Source of the DNA: Isoperla grammatica
Taxonomy: Eukaryota; Arthropoda; Insecta; Plecoptera; Perlodidae
Reading direction: 5' to 3'
Length of the DNA stretch: 64,000 nucleotides
Assembly (NCBI GenBank): GCA_945910005.1
Contig: OX246746.1
Span: 41,414,837-41,478,836 of the forward strand
In this document: piece by piece, positions 1 through 12,150 of the stretch
Position numbering within the stretch: the stretch's first letter is position 1
Layout of the letters: the number at the start of each line of letters is the position of its first letter
Position numbers and translations under genes: made by a program
The notes under the pieces: generated by a model
What the model was told of the DNA's origin: nothing
Seen by the model: only the letters and a program-made list of their open reading frames with translations
The model's database searches: none

Positions 1-303
1 CACTATTTCGACAGAAACTCATGTGGCTTCACACTTAAGAAAGAAATTACTCTTTCGTTTTCGGTATTAATTTTTTCTGACATTAATTCATACAATAATA
101 ATATGTTTTATAGTTGTTACTAACTCAATGTGTTGGAATATCAGTCAGCAGTAAATTCGTTGTAATGTTGATGTTTATTATTTCGAAAATCTAGACTTTT
201 TGTTCGTTTCAGTAAATTAGGAGACCACCTAATAATAAGAAAATTCCATTTTCATATTATAATATACATAATGTTACTTATATAAAAGTACGCTGGAAGT
301 TAC
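1..303. other. Unassigned AT-rich DNA
   Basis: No coding, RNA or repeat signal was recognised before the minisatellite that starts at about 304. Confidence 0.5.
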
Positions 304-627
304 ACATGGGATGACATGGGATGACATGGGATGACATGGAATGGCATGGGATGACATGGAATGGCATGGGATGACATGGAATGGCATGGAATGACATGGA
401 ATGACATGGAATGACATGGAATTACATGAACTGACATGGGATGACATGGAATGGCATGGGATGACATGGAATGACATGGAATGACGTGGAATGACATGGA
501 ATGACGTGGAATGACATGGAATGACATGGAATGACATGGAATGACGTGGAATGACATGGGATGACATGGAATGACATGGGATGACATGGAATGACATGGG
601 ATGACATGGAATGACATGGGATGACGT
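304..627. repeat. 10-bp minisatellite (ATGACATGGR)n
   Basis: About 32 head-to-tail copies of a 10-bp unit, ATGACATGGA or ATGACATGGG, with point variants ATGGCATGGA and ATGACGTGGA. Ten is not a multiple of three, so all three minus-strand frames stay open for 76 to 119 codons. Those frames are products of the repeat, not genes. Array edges are sharp on both sides. Confidence 0.97.
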
Positions 628-1290
628 CAACATTGTTCCAGTAGAAACTCACAATTTCGCAATGTTTGAAGTTTCATTGTGGACCTCTTTAATATTTATT
701 CATAGCTATTTTACTTACGTCTGGGCTACTTTACTCTTGTCTACACCCTCGATACAGAGCATTTAAGTCGCCAATTTAAAGGTATCATATTGCATTCTTG
801 CGATTCATTTAAATGCTGATGTTGTACTTTGTTACGAATTGTATACAATTATATTATGACGCAACGAACCCAATTACCTGAACCAAATAAGAGAGATCAT
901 ACATGACACCTTTTGGGCACACACGAAGAAAAATGAAATTAGGAAGTGTAACACGATGCGTATTAGGTGTGAAGAAGCGCAAGATTACGTTTAGAAATTA
1001 AAAGTGTACAAATATAAGTTGGAATATATAAAATATGAACATGAAAATACAATGTTTTTGCGCAAATAATATAATAGTTAAACAATAGTGTCACCTGAAT
1101 GTGATGCAGGAGCTCACATTGTTGACAAGATTCCAGTCTACAAATGCTGCAGTTAACCATGCACAAATTATCCACGAAGATAAATGCAACTATCAACACG
1201 TACTTTCTGTCGGCCAATTTATTGCACTAGTAAATAAAAAATGCGGCAAATTTATTTTTCCTTCTATTGCGGTCGTACATGGTTAGGATA
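628..1290. other. Unassigned DNA
   Basis: No gene recognised. The short open frames here (up to 84 codons on minus) show no domain and no splice context. Confidence 0.5.
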
Positions 1291-1615
1291 CTTGCACTTT
1301 GATAATTGATGAACAAAGTATCACTGATCATCAGCTTGACTCGCCAAATAATACGGATTCACATTCTACATTTTTTAAAAGTGATTTTAAATTAATATAT
1401 GCAATAGTGGTGTAGTGGTTTTAGTGATTTAATTGAATAAAACACACCCAACAATTAAGAATAAATGATTCTGTATTTTTGCTAAGATTAAGGAGATTAT
1501 TTCACTTATGTTGTAAAATGCCACCAACTTAAAGTTTCCGCTTAAAAAACTGGAGCATAAAACGCAAAACTCAATTTCTAGGCAAAGTGGACTTACACCA
1601 CTTCCTTTCAAGGGC
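1291..1615 (+). repeat. Dispersed repeat family R1, copy A
   Basis: A segment of about 325 bp that reappears, diverged, at 56872-57405. Shared landmarks in the same order are TTGATGAACAAAGTATCA, GCAATAGTGGTGTAGTG, TTAATTGAATAAAACACAC, a TTGTAAAA..CCACCAA block, GCATAAAACGCAAAACTCA, and a terminal TTCAAGGGCCC. No open frame is conserved between copies, so it looks like a non-autonomous mobile repeat. The class is unknown; the GGGCCC-containing end may be a terminal repeat. Confidence 0.85.
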
Positions 1616-1655
1616 CCTGGCCCATGTATGGGGTAATATCTCCAGCGTTAGGCGA

Positions 1656-1690
1656 GTTCCCACACTTATAGACTCGAATTGTGTGGGAAC
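1656..1690. repeat. Perfect 10-bp inverted repeat (hairpin)
   Basis: GTTCCCACAC is followed 15 bases later by its exact reverse complement GTGTGGGAAC. It lies about 40 bp past the R1 copy. Its function is unknown; it could be the end of a small foldback sequence. Confidence 0.7.
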
Positions 1691-2570
1691 AAAATGGCTG
1701 CTTATTACCAGCATGATATTTATTGAGTTTATCACTTACATAGTATCGGTGTTTTGGTGTCACTTGAAGAGTCGATCCAGACCTCAATGAAGATGATTCA
1801 ACTTACCTGGAAGAGAAACGTTCAGTATTAATAGGAGTCTCACATTCTGGGTTTTCTCATTTCAATCACACAATTTTTAATATAGATTTTATTTGAAATA
1901 TTCTTGTCTTTGATCAGACATATAGTCGTATTTCCAGATCAGTTGTATTGTTGTTTTGAACGAGGCAATCCAAGATAATAACAGTCTTACTGATTGCAAT
2001 GTTAGAAATCTGTATCATAAAAGTTTTAGCTCTTGAAAACTACATCAGTATCACTCAATAATTACTACTACAGTCAATTTGCACTAGCGGAGACATTCAA
2101 ATATAAGGTAAACAAAATGGCTGTCACGAGATAGGTGGGCTTGTTGGCTTTTAGTAATAGTTTCTACGAACAGTTTTTGTCAATATAGTCCGCTTACAGC
2201 AGCACTTTCATATTTGTTTCAAGAAGTTTGGCATACAAACTTGAACTTACATAAATCACGTCATATTTGGGAAAAAGGTCAAAACAGTTGGTTTCAGGCG
2301 CTGAATTGTTACAACTGTCATATTATAGAAGAGGGAAAGACAAAGTTGAAAGAAGTCTGATGAGAACAAACGTTATTACTAACAATTTTGTTGTTTATAG
2401 ATAAAAGTATCAAATTTGCCATTTGACTAATATGTACTAAGTTTATCTCATAGCATGAATTGTGACCGGTCACATAAAATGTTGCCACATTTAAAAAGTA
2501 TTATGAGCAAGCAGCTCTTGCTACAATTATGATTTGTATTTATTTTTATTTAAATAGTGCTTCGGTTGAT
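1691..2570. other. Unassigned DNA
   Basis: I see no gene, RNA or repeat beyond local A/T richness. Confidence 0.5.
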
Positions 2571-2651
2571 ACATCGTGGTGCCCAAGACACCTGTATACA
2601 TCGTGGTGCCCAAGACACCTGTATACATCGTGGTGCCCAAGAGACCTGTAT
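2571..2651. repeat. 27-bp tandem repeat, 3 copies
   Basis: Three adjacent copies of a 27-bp unit starting ACATCGTGGTGCCCAAGA. They start at 2571, 2598 and 2625 and are identical apart from one base in the third (GAGACC for GACACC). The near identity suggests a recent expansion. Confidence 0.95.
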
Positions 2652-2774
2652 ATTTAGCTTGTCAATTTCTCAAATGAACAATAAATTAATAATTTACACA
2701 TTTTGACTTACATGGGTATTACACACAAACATGGGTTGTACACGCAACCTAGAGAGACTGGGAAGGGACTAGGG

Positions 2775-2802
2775 AAGGTGGGGGCGGGGGGGGGGGGGGA
2801 GG
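2775..2802. repeat. Poly-G run
   Basis: A G tract broken by one T and one C and ending in a run of about 14 G. Length calls in such a run are unreliable in most assemblies. Confidence 0.9.
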
Positions 2803-3989
2803 CTAAGTTGTTCATCTAAAAAACAAGCTTTGTTAACAAAAAACAACATTTTAACGGAATTCATTTTTATTCAAGTATGGAGTACAGAGTCTAGTGAAGA
2901 TCAAAGACAAAGGTTGACTTTCTCTAACAGTTGCTTGCCTGAATCTCACCAAAGGTTTTAGCTGACATCCTCATTAACGGTTAATTAGTATCGCTTCGTG
3001 ATGTTCCTCAAAGCAGGGTGGACCCTCCTTTACCTTTACACAGGCAGGCAGGCCGTCATACTAATAACAGCGGCTATCATACATCAAACCGTGTTATTCA
3101 CATCAACACTTAGTTATTGGGACACATGTTTTAGTGAGCACAAATGTTCTGCTCGTTGTGTTTTGTTCGGTTATGCCAAGATTTTCATTCGATATTTTTT
3201 ACCATATTTGTAAGAGGAGGAAATATTAGTGTTGTAAGGATTGTAAGGTTCGCCCTTGATCTGATCTCTCGTGAACACACGTTAAATAAGGTTATAGCTT
3301 CATCACATGACTCTACACAAATCCGTAGCGAAATATTGCCAAGTAGTCAACACCAACAGGTGATTTTAAACTGCATTTAGTATTTTAGTATTTTTTAAAT
3401 TTTTTTATTAATTAGACGAGATGTGTGTAAACAGTGTTGAAATGAGCTGGAAAGGTCGAGTTGTGTTATGTGCTAGGGAGTATAACGCTCAAGAAATAAT
3501 ATGCAGTGGTCGCATTGCGTATTTTCTTCGAAGATAGTAACACTTTGTTGTGTTAGCAGATTCCAAACCATCTGCTATATACAGGGTTCTGAAAACATTT
3601 CAGTCCATTGTTTTCTTATTTGACAGGTGTGCGTCTGATTATGAAAGTGATTTTACTTTTAATGGAAAACGTTCTTGCTTCACTCACTTGAAAAAAAGTA
3701 ACAGTTAAAAAGTAGATTACTATTTATAATATATTTGATAGTGCAGCTAAAGAAAATAGTATGGAGGTTTTTACCGTGTACATTACAAGTCAGAGAAATA
3801 AAACATAAGATAACAGCAATTCTTTTCTAAATAGCTTTACTTTCCATATAAATTAATCGTAATCCCGGTGTTTTCATTCTCATTTAGGTGAATACTCGTA
3901 TGATACTGAACACTGCCAGTGCCGCCATTTTTAATACGTTAATAAAAGTTCAATTCAAAACAAGTTCCGCGGTTGCGTTTCAGATGTCT
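2803..3989. other. Unassigned DNA
   Basis: Two overlapping plus-strand open frames (2998-3213 and 3144-3380, 71 and 78 codons) have no recognisable motif and no clear splice sites. I do not call them genes. Confidence 0.5.
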
Positions 3990-4021
3990 GGGGAGGGGGA
4001 GGGGGAGGGGGAGGGGGAGAG
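3990..4021 (+). repeat. (GGGGGA)n G-rich repeat, possible G-quadruplex
   Basis: Five successive G5 or G4 runs separated by single A bases. On the plus strand this fits the simple G-quadruplex pattern of four or more G runs with one-base loops. There is no adjacent gene to which a regulatory role could be tied. Confidence 0.85.
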
Positions 4022-7000
4022 GGTGAAGCAGATGTGATGGAGCCCCTCCTTCGAGAAGCCTTTTCCCATCCCTTGAATGCGAACCCTTGAAATGATTTAT
4101 CAACTTTTATACATGCCATTATGCTTTGCTATCGATTACCCATTAACCACATCACAATATAACACATCCCCTATAAATGGCGACCACGGGTATTTCCTCT
4201 CGGCGATAATTTAATACACAAGCAGGTTCTTTGCAACATACAACCAAATTGAATCTCTACATTGTAAGGACATGGTCTGTATTATACTGAAAGCATTGCA
4301 GGTGTAATTAAGAACTAGCAAGTGCGATTTAAAACATGGAACACTACATGGTAACATGGCGGGTTACGTAGAAAATATGGCAGATTACATGGACAAAGGT
4401 TCAGGTGGCTTTGAAAATACGGAGAAATACATTGGCAACATGGTAGAGAATTAACATATAAAACATGGCAAATAGAATTGGAATTTTGAGGGTGGAATTG
4501 ACAACATGGCATCTAACATTGCAAAACGTAGCAGGTAACATTGCTAGCGACGTCTGTAATACCGTTGCCATAAGGCAGTAATGTGGTCCTACGAGTAGGC
4601 TACCCTTGTTGTTGCTTCACCGTGCGCAGGGCACACGTTAGCCGGATACACCCAAAATGCTGCCCACTGTCTAATGGTTGGTATCGATTTACCATTAGCT
4701 GCAACTAAGTCTACTTTATCAAGTACGAGAATTATATACGACATGCAAAAAAGTTAAAAAAAAAAAACTAAGAAGATGAATAAGGGTCCATTAAAGTTGG
4801 AGGATATAGAAGTTGATAAAGTGAATGAGAAACAGGGAGGGTATTACCATGAACAGTGATAAAAAAGGTAGTGGAGGGATGCAACATAAACTAAGGGGCA
4901 AGAAAACTTTTCTTGGCTTTTCATTCCTACCCAAAGCACTATATGATTGCGTATTTAGCCGTGACGATCAGGGATACAGGACACTTTACACAATACAGGT
5001 CCTTGCCCAATACCTGCGGTTCAGATGAGATATCACTGCATTAGTTTCAACAACACGAATAATAGAACAAGTTATAGAAAATTAGAAATGATATGGTAGT
5101 AATAGTAAATTGTAAAGTAATAATAACACCTAGGAGTAAAAGTAAGCACGGTAAACTTCTGCTAGTTCATTGTGTACTCTGCACCTCTAAACCAGTGTGT
5201 AATACTTTACGTATAAAGTTAAGAATTTGTATATAATATAAAATGTATACAAATACTAATTTTATGTACAAAAATTTGATTTGTGTCTTACGTCTGACGT
5301 CTTACTAACGCAAAGTCAAACATCTGCTAATTGGAAATGTTTTGAAATAAAAGTATTACAAAATTAGTGTGCCGAAGACGTAGGATAGGGTAATGAGACC
5401 GCTCTCAACAATGGCTATCTCACTTCATTATTTATATAAAACCAGAAAATCTTGAAAGTATATTGTTTAGTTACAGTAAATGGATAATAACGGTTGAAAA
5501 GGATAGCATAATTGACACTATCTTAGATTGTCACGCCTGATGATAATGGACTTCCCATAAGACAAAACAATTAATTAAAAGTTAGCATTAATTAAATGTG
5601 TATTTCTACAACGACCAAAACTTGTAAACAATGCATCTATTTGGGAGATACGCTCGTTGTTATCTTTTGAATGCTTTATTGTGGGAATGAACGTATCTAC
5701 TTACACACATCATAATTATTTTCAAACATACACGAAAACATGGTTTTCAAAATCGCGTATAAGCTTTTAGAAGTACGTTGTAAACAATCAACCGTTTAAA
5801 AAGCGTTTAGCTTGCGGCAAGCTGACTCGTATTTCGTAAAGCAAAAAACGCAAAAATCGCCTACATACCACAAAATAAGCTTAAAAAAATGTAGCTAAAG
5901 TGTGTCTGCTTATGTACTATTTTATTTTATTCAGCAAATATACACACACAGATAAAGCTAGCAACTAACTCCTTAACGTTTAACTTAGAAGCAATCTTAA
6001 CCTTTAACTTAGCAGTTCACTTTACCGCTAACTTGGGTGCCTATCCGTGATGATATTTCCTATGATTATTTTCAACCATTCTAACAGAACACCTCGTTTA
6101 TGATCGTTTATCTTTGGGCTTGTTCGGGTACGTAAATATTGCTTTCGCTCGGGCCTCAGTGTTCTTGGTATAAGTTTGTTTAATTTTCCAAATTTAACCG
6201 TAGCCCAACAGTTTACGGCAGCGTTTTGGTGAAAAACAAAGATATTATCTTCCATAAGAAAAACCTTACATCAAGTTGTATTTAGCAGCTAAGTGTAATA
6301 GTGAATGGGCCATAAGACGTACGCGCAGACAAAATTAGAATAATATTCAACAGCTAATCAACTTCAATTGAAAACAAAATCTATTTCCCGTATTTGGAAA
6401 AAATAATTACTATTTGTTTCGAGAAGGCGGAAAAAATGTGTTAATATTATGTTTACTGACATCTAACAAAAAGATTGACATAAAAACTGTATTATTAAAT
6501 TCAAATGAATTAAATGCTATTTGTTTATAGTTAGTGACCAATACTTGTGCGAAACATCATTATATTAAGGCCACGAGTGGCCGAGAGCAAGGCCGAGCAA
6601 GGCCGAGAGCAATATTGATATCTTGAGAACTTATAAGATATTGAAAGGGTGATTCATTGTCGTTCATTAAGTGTGAAAAATACTCTGACAAAAATGGACA
6701 AACGGTTATTATATGTGGTGGATTCACGTAATTTCAGGCAATAATGCCTTGTGTATATACTTTTGAATAAATTATCGGCTATCGCCTATCGGCGCTTTGA
6801 ACTTGACCGACGCTTCCCTAGATATTTAGCATCCACATCACCAGATAATAGTCACTATAACTATAAAAAGTAACACATTAATTATATTTATTGTGCTTAT
6901 ATTTATTCTATTACCAATACTCAAATAAATATTAATAATACAAATTAAATGTGGTTCATCCATAAAAATAGAGCAAATGACGTTGATTAAGAATTGCCAT

Positions 7001-7264
7001 TGTTTCTATTATACTGAAATCCCCAATTTAAATAATTGTTTTGCAATATTTACAAGTCATACAATACAATCATTACTTATTCCTTACGCATAACCCAAAT
7101 ATCCAACTGTTGTAATTTGTAAATTGTCATATAGTTTTTATTTCCTACGAACACCATATTTCGATATGGACTAGTTCGTAAAAATCAAAATAATAATTTT
7201 TCACACTTACATAGTAGTCCTATTTCTCCTTCAATAGTTAGTAAACCAAAAGAGTATATTTGTT
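4022..7264. other. Unassigned DNA, no gene seen
   Basis: About 3.2 kb without a supported gene. At 4330-4530 the word ACATGG recurs irregularly about nine times, which may be an eroded tandem repeat. At 6573-6612 GGCCGAG(AG)CAA recurs three times. Open frames at 4825-5028 (+) and 6028-6255 (-) have no family resemblance I can name. Confidence 0.5.
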
Positions 7265-7438
7265 TGTAGGTCGCGCATGACACATTACTATGAGCGATGA
7301 CTAAGTCTCTCATCTCTGTATATACTGTATACAAGTGTGTTTACCGGCTACTTGAGCTATGTCTGTAGGTCGCGCATGACACATTACTATGAGCGATGAC
7401 TAAGTCTCTCATCTCTGTATACTGTATACAAGTGTGTT
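7265..7438. repeat. Tandem duplication, 99-bp period
   Basis: A block of about 77 bp starting TGTAGGTCGCGCATGACACA occurs at 7265 and again at 7364, nearly identical. The second copy lacks two bases in the TATATACTGTATAC stretch. The near identity implies a young duplication. Confidence 0.95.
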
Positions 7439-7784
7439 GCCTGTATCCGTTACACCACTGCGAGCTCCTATATAATTGTTATTAACTGGGACTTGTTTAA
7501 TGAACTAATTACCCGGGGTGTCAGAAGTTGACACCACTAACAGCAGCGGAATCGCATCGCTCACTCCGAATAGTCAAGGTTCACTTCCGGACTGGGCGCA
7601 GGCGCCGGCAGGTCTCTCTTGTTCACGGCTATTACACATGCTTTTGCCATTTTAAACCTTCCCATCCATAATATGGCAAAACGTCTGTTTTTATTCTATT
7701 TAATAAAAAACAAAATTAGCTTTGCCTACATAGCCTACATACAAATGCCTAAAAAACTTACCTACTAGTTTTTTCACACTAAAT
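7439..7784. other. Unassigned DNA
   Basis: Contains a GC-richer patch at about 7505-7630 but no recognisable gene or RNA. Confidence 0.45.
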
Positions 7785-8756
7785 ACCGGCTCAGGGGAGT
7801 GCTGGGTCCACTATTTTTTGTTTTGTTTTCAATGATATACCTACTCTTTTAATACAGACTATACGAGTCTTTTGTACGCTGATGATTTCAAGTTTTATTT
7901 TCCGATAAGTTCGATTGTGGACTGTGTTCGCTTGCAGGCCGATTATATGTCGCTTCTGCGTTGGTGTGAAACGTGGCAACTTTGCCTAAACGTAAACAAA
8001 TGCAAATCTATTACGTTTGTCTTGGTAAAAAATGTAATTGTGTATGACTATAATATCAAAAACGTAGTTTTGCAATGAGTGCAGCAAATAAAAGATCTGG
8101 ATGTAGTATTCACTTCAGATATGTAATTTAAAGCACGTGTTAGCCAAAATTGACTATGAAGGCGTTTAAAATGTTGGGCTTTCTCAAAAGAAACTGTTTA
8201 AAAGATTTGTTCATTGAATACAAACAGGATGTTGTATTTATCTATTGTACGTCCATTACCTTGATTTTGTCTCTCTTGTGTGGAATCCATATCAGAAGAC
8301 TCTCAAAGCTGGAGCTGAACGGATCCAACAACTGTTTTAAGACTGGAAAGGAATACCACAGTCGAGATTACGACCAATCGTGCGCTGATTTAAAGATTTC
8401 GACACTTCCTGTGAGGAGGCTTTGTCTGACGTCAGTTTTCTGAACAACATCGTGAATAATATAATAGATTGGCCGACTTTACTGCAAGTGGCTCGACGTA
8501 CTATCCCTTTCCAAACATACAGAAGACAAATTAATATTTTTAAATACTCTTGCTTACGTAGGATCATGTCAACTTATAATAATTTAGTGGCAAATGCACG
8601 AGAGAGTGTCGATATTTTTAGTGACTGTACGTACTGTTAAAAATACCTTTTTAATGCAGTGACATATGGGGCATATTGATGCGGCCATTGTTGTGTTTTT
8701 GTTTGTTTTATCAAAACACATTTTGTGGAATTGTACAGTTCGGTTGTGTATGTATT
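7785..8756 (+). pseudogene. LINE (Jockey-like) reverse transcriptase remnant, 3' part
   Basis: This is the C-terminal part of a non-LTR retrotransposon polymerase, broken by frameshifts. In order it shows a degraded RT motif B region (QGSAGSTIFCFVFNDIPTLL, from about 7790), the catalytic motif C as LYADDFK at about 7872 followed by a typical LQADYMSLLRWCETWQLCLN helix, then after a frameshift AFKMLGFLKRNC at about 8160. A last frame at 8422-8640 resembles the C-terminal domain downstream of RT. The motif order and the ADLxxLxxWCxxWQLxLN style are typical of Jockey-type LINEs. The copy is 5'-truncated, with at least two frame changes, so it is dead. It ends in an (AAT)n tract at 8757 that looks like its 3' tail. 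Clade assignment is tentative; LINE identity is firm. Confidence 0.85.
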
Positions 8757-8759
8757 ATA

Positions 8760-8839
<80 letters not shown>

Positions 8840-8856
8840 TAATAATAATAATAGTA

Positions 8857-8915
<59 letters not shown>
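8757..8915. repeat. (AAT)n microsatellite between two LINE 3' ends
   Basis: About 50 AAT units with a few interruptions (AAAAAT, AGTAAT). It lies exactly between the 3' end of a plus-strand LINE (left) and of a minus-strand LINE (right), so it may be the shared tail of both. Poly-N and poly-I frames through it are repeat translations. Confidence 0.97.
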
Positions 8916-10778
8916 TTTTTTTATTATTTTTTTATTATAACAGTTATCATTTAAACAAAAGCACACAACATGTTTACACCTTTATAAAATCCACAAAGCC
9001 CTTGAAAGGGCTTATCTGTGGCATATACAAGAAAAGTACACTCAAGTAATTAAACCGTAATGGCAGATAACCAAAAAGTCAAATAATATACAAAAAAAAC
9101 AACTGAACAACAAAAACTGAAAAACAAACATATATAAAGAGAAAAAATATGAGATGGGTACAATATAAATAAAAACACAGAAAAAATTAGATGGAACACG
9201 CAATACAAATACCCAATTACTCTAACGTTAAATTTAACAAAATACACTCTTTTAATGCAAACTTAACTAAACTAAGGCTATTTAAATCACTTAAATTTGA
9301 TGGCCACTTGTTGAATTCATAAGGGATTATAAATTTTAAAGTTCTCATTCCGTACTTGTTTATATGGGAGGGCACTAAATATCTATTTCTATGACGGAGA
9401 TTCACACTACTGATATCATTTATAACTTTATATTTATCACTGAAATAATAAGCAAGCAGCAATCTAAAAGTAAGTAAAAACGAGATTGGGAGCACACCAG
9501 AAAGTTGATACCGCTGTATAATAGGAAGGCTTAGATTCGGTGTTATAGATTTAATAATTCGATTCTGCAATGCCATTAGAGATTTTAAATGGCATTTTGA
9601 TGCACGCCACCATAAAAATAGACCATACAACAAAAGCGATTCTACTAATGCACAGTAAACTGTTTTCAAAATACTAAAGGGTAGTAGATATTTTAAATTA
9701 AAAAGTTGGAATGCTGCAGAACGCAACCTCCTACAGAGGCTTTCAATATGGAACTTCCAGGTGAAAAATGTATCGATCGTCAATCCTTAATAGACATATG
9801 TTTCAACAATTTCAATTTTTTCAATGCAACCTATACAGTTTTGACCTTTTTGTAATCCGTGGAGGCAATCACATGAATGATACACGATATTAATAGGCAT
9901 TAATTTAAATTTATTGTAGGGTGAACACAGATGCATAACTTTCGTTTTACTAGAATTAATGATCAAATTAAAATCGTGAGTCCAACAAAGTACGTTAATA
10001 AAATCTTGTTGTAATAACTGTTCTGCTACTTTAAACACCCTGTGCGCTATAACCAATACAGTGTCATCCGCGTACATGAAAATCTTACAATGAACAACAC
10101 ATTTAAACATATTATTAACGTATATTAAGTATAAGATTGGTCCCAAAATAGAGCCTTGCGGCACGCCCGAGATCACCCACTTCCGTTTACTGAATCTATC
10201 CCCAACTCTAACTAATAATTGTCGGTCTTCTAAATAGCTCATGAACCATTTTAAAAGTGGTCCTCTGATTCCACAGTTACGCAAGGCTGAAATTAATTTA
10301 GAATGATTTAACGTGTCGAATGCCTTAGTGAAATCAATGAACAATAGGCCTACCATAACATGCATATTATCATCAAGCTTTGAATTTACAAGATCAGAAA
10401 ATTCAAGTAGCAGATCAGTAGTACTTCTCGCTTTTTGAAAACCAAATTATAAAGGGTTAATAATTCCATACTTAGATAGATATGCTATTAATTTATCAGC
10501 AATGCAACGTTCCATTATCTTTTCAATCGTAGGCAGCAGAGCAATAGGTCTATAATTACTATAGGTAAAATGGTCCCCTTTTTTATAAACAGGCCGCACC
10601 ACAGAGACTTTTAACTTAGATGGAATATTACCCGTTACAATAGAAAGGTTTACTAATTTTGTTATAACTGGGCTAATTGTATCATTTATAGCTTTAAGAT
10701 CTTTGATTCTTATCCCATCCAATCCTGGTTGCTTATTTTCATCAAATTTACTAATGATATTGGAAACCTCCCTCACCG

Positions 10779-10780
<2 letters not shown>
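8916..10780 (-). pseudogene. LINE with nearly open reverse transcriptase frame (copy 2)
   Basis: A minus-strand non-LTR retrotransposon. One reading frame runs from about 10780 to 9217 (about 520 codons) with only two in-frame stops, near 10448 and 9787. RT landmarks appear in order: QPGLDGI and NYRPIALLP near the N-terminal edge, motif A FIDFTKAFDTLNH at about 10303-10341, motif B GVPQGSILGP at about 10138-10167, motif C MYADDTVLV at about 10075. After them come the connection region (LKTVYCALVESLLLYG) and a C-terminal tail with VPSHINKYG. The endonuclease and any ORF1 are missing, because the element is 5'-truncated inside RT. The 3' UTR (8916-9216) carries a hairpin at 8991-9021. Both ends abut AAT/ATT tracts. 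The low stop count suggests a fairly recent insertion. Clade is CR1/Jockey-like by eye; a tree is needed to place it. Confidence 0.92.
8991..9021 (-). other. 3'-UTR stem-loop of LINE copy 2
   Basis: Read on the minus strand: lower stem CCACA/TGTGG, a 3-nt bulge GAT on the 5' side, upper stem AAGCCC/GGGCTT and a 6-nt loop. Two other minus-strand LINE ends in the window (11152-11178 and 41578-41603) fold the same way. LINE RTs of the L2/CR1 type are known to recognise a 3' stem-loop; that role is inferred here. Confidence 0.75.
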
Positions 10781-10935
<155 letters not shown>

Positions 10936-11012
10936 CCACCCTAGGGTGCACTCTCGCATCGTCTTGGCTCAAGAGGAGCCCGATGGTGCAAATGAGAGAA
11001 GAGAAGAAAGGA
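10936..11012 (+). mobile_element. Short retroelement 3'-end-like fragment with hairpin
   Basis: About 77 bp trapped between two (AAT)n tracts. It folds as a compound hairpin: CTCTC/GAGAG outside, GCA/TGC and TCG/CGA inside, and GGCTC/GAGCC at the top. Read on plus it runs into GAAATAACAATAAT, as a tail would. It is probably the truncated 3' end of another LINE or SINE on the plus strand, but there is too little sequence to assign it. Confidence 0.45.
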
Positions 11013-11018
11013 AATAAC

Positions 11019-11081
<63 letters not shown>
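11013..11081. repeat. (AAT)n microsatellite
   Basis: About 22 AAT units between the hairpin fragment (left) and the 3' end of LINE copy 4 (right). A C then T11 separates it from the LINE 3' UTR. Confidence 0.97.
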
Positions 11082-11086
<5 letters not shown>

Positions 11087-11837
11087 TTTTTTTCATCGCA
11101 CAAATTTTATTATTAGTAGAATACAAAATGAAAAGTACAGAACAACTTGTTCCACAAAGCCATGAGGCTTAACTGTGGATTACACAAAATAAATAACAAT
11201 TCAGTGCACAGTAAGATGGAAACAAAATGAAAGTGACAGTAGAATATAATACAACATGGAACTAATAATGAGAACGATTACGATACAAAATATACAAAAT
11301 ATCAAGATAGAAGACAGTAAAATATATGCATGTTTGACAACTACTTTGAAATCACATGATTTTAATAAAGACAAAATTAAATTCATGAATACAACGATGA
11401 AAACCCAACAACTAACGTACAAACAAAGAATTGATATGATATTAAATACTTTTTAAATAAAAATCCTTTAGCCCTCTTGCGTTCTCGCGCCGTGTTTGTT
11501 GAAATATTTAGGGACCCTATATAAATGTGATATTTGAGAACGCGTGGTGATTGGATGTTGAAGAATCATTTAAAAATCATTTTTAAAATAAAACTGAAAA
11601 GCGAGTCTATACTTATATAGCATGTGGATAGGCAACACGTCACCTTTTTTATAAACGCTGGACTCAACGCAGTCAATATTTCTATGAGATTTGGTAAAGA
11701 ACGTGACTATTTGATGTTGCAAAGCTGTAATATGCCTTAGATTGATAATGACGCGTTACCCTATGCTAATATACCGTACATTAATATTGATTCTACTAGA
11801 GATAAGTAAACTGTTTTAAGAGTATCTGAAGGGAGCA

Positions 11838-11840
<3 letters not shown>
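11082..11840 (-). pseudogene. LINE C-terminal and 3' UTR remnant (copy 4)
   Basis: A 5'-truncated minus-strand LINE related to the copy at 8916-10780. It starts inside the RT connection region, MLPSDTLKTVYLSLVESILM at about 11838-11779 (compare LLPFSILKTVYCALVESLLL in copy 2). After frame changes it continues with LRHITALQHQIVTFF, then GDVLPIHMLYKYRLAFQFYF, and finally RVPKYFNKHGARTQ at about 11480-11530, the counterpart of VPSHINKYGMRT. Several stops and frameshifts make it older than copy 2. The 3' UTR includes a stem-loop at 11152-11178. Both ends lie at (AAT)n tracts. Confidence 0.85.
11152..11178 (-). other. 3'-UTR stem-loop of LINE copy 4
   Basis: On the minus strand: lower stem CCACA/TGTGG, 5'-side bulge GTT, upper stem AAGCC/GGCTT, loop TCAT. 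Same plan as the hairpins at 8991-9021 and 41578-41603. Confidence 0.75.

Positions 11841-12150
<310 letters not shown>

Noticed and set aside
274..652. Overlapping open minus-strand frames of up to 119 codons
   Set aside because: They are the three phases of a 10-bp minisatellite and show no sequence beyond the repeat.
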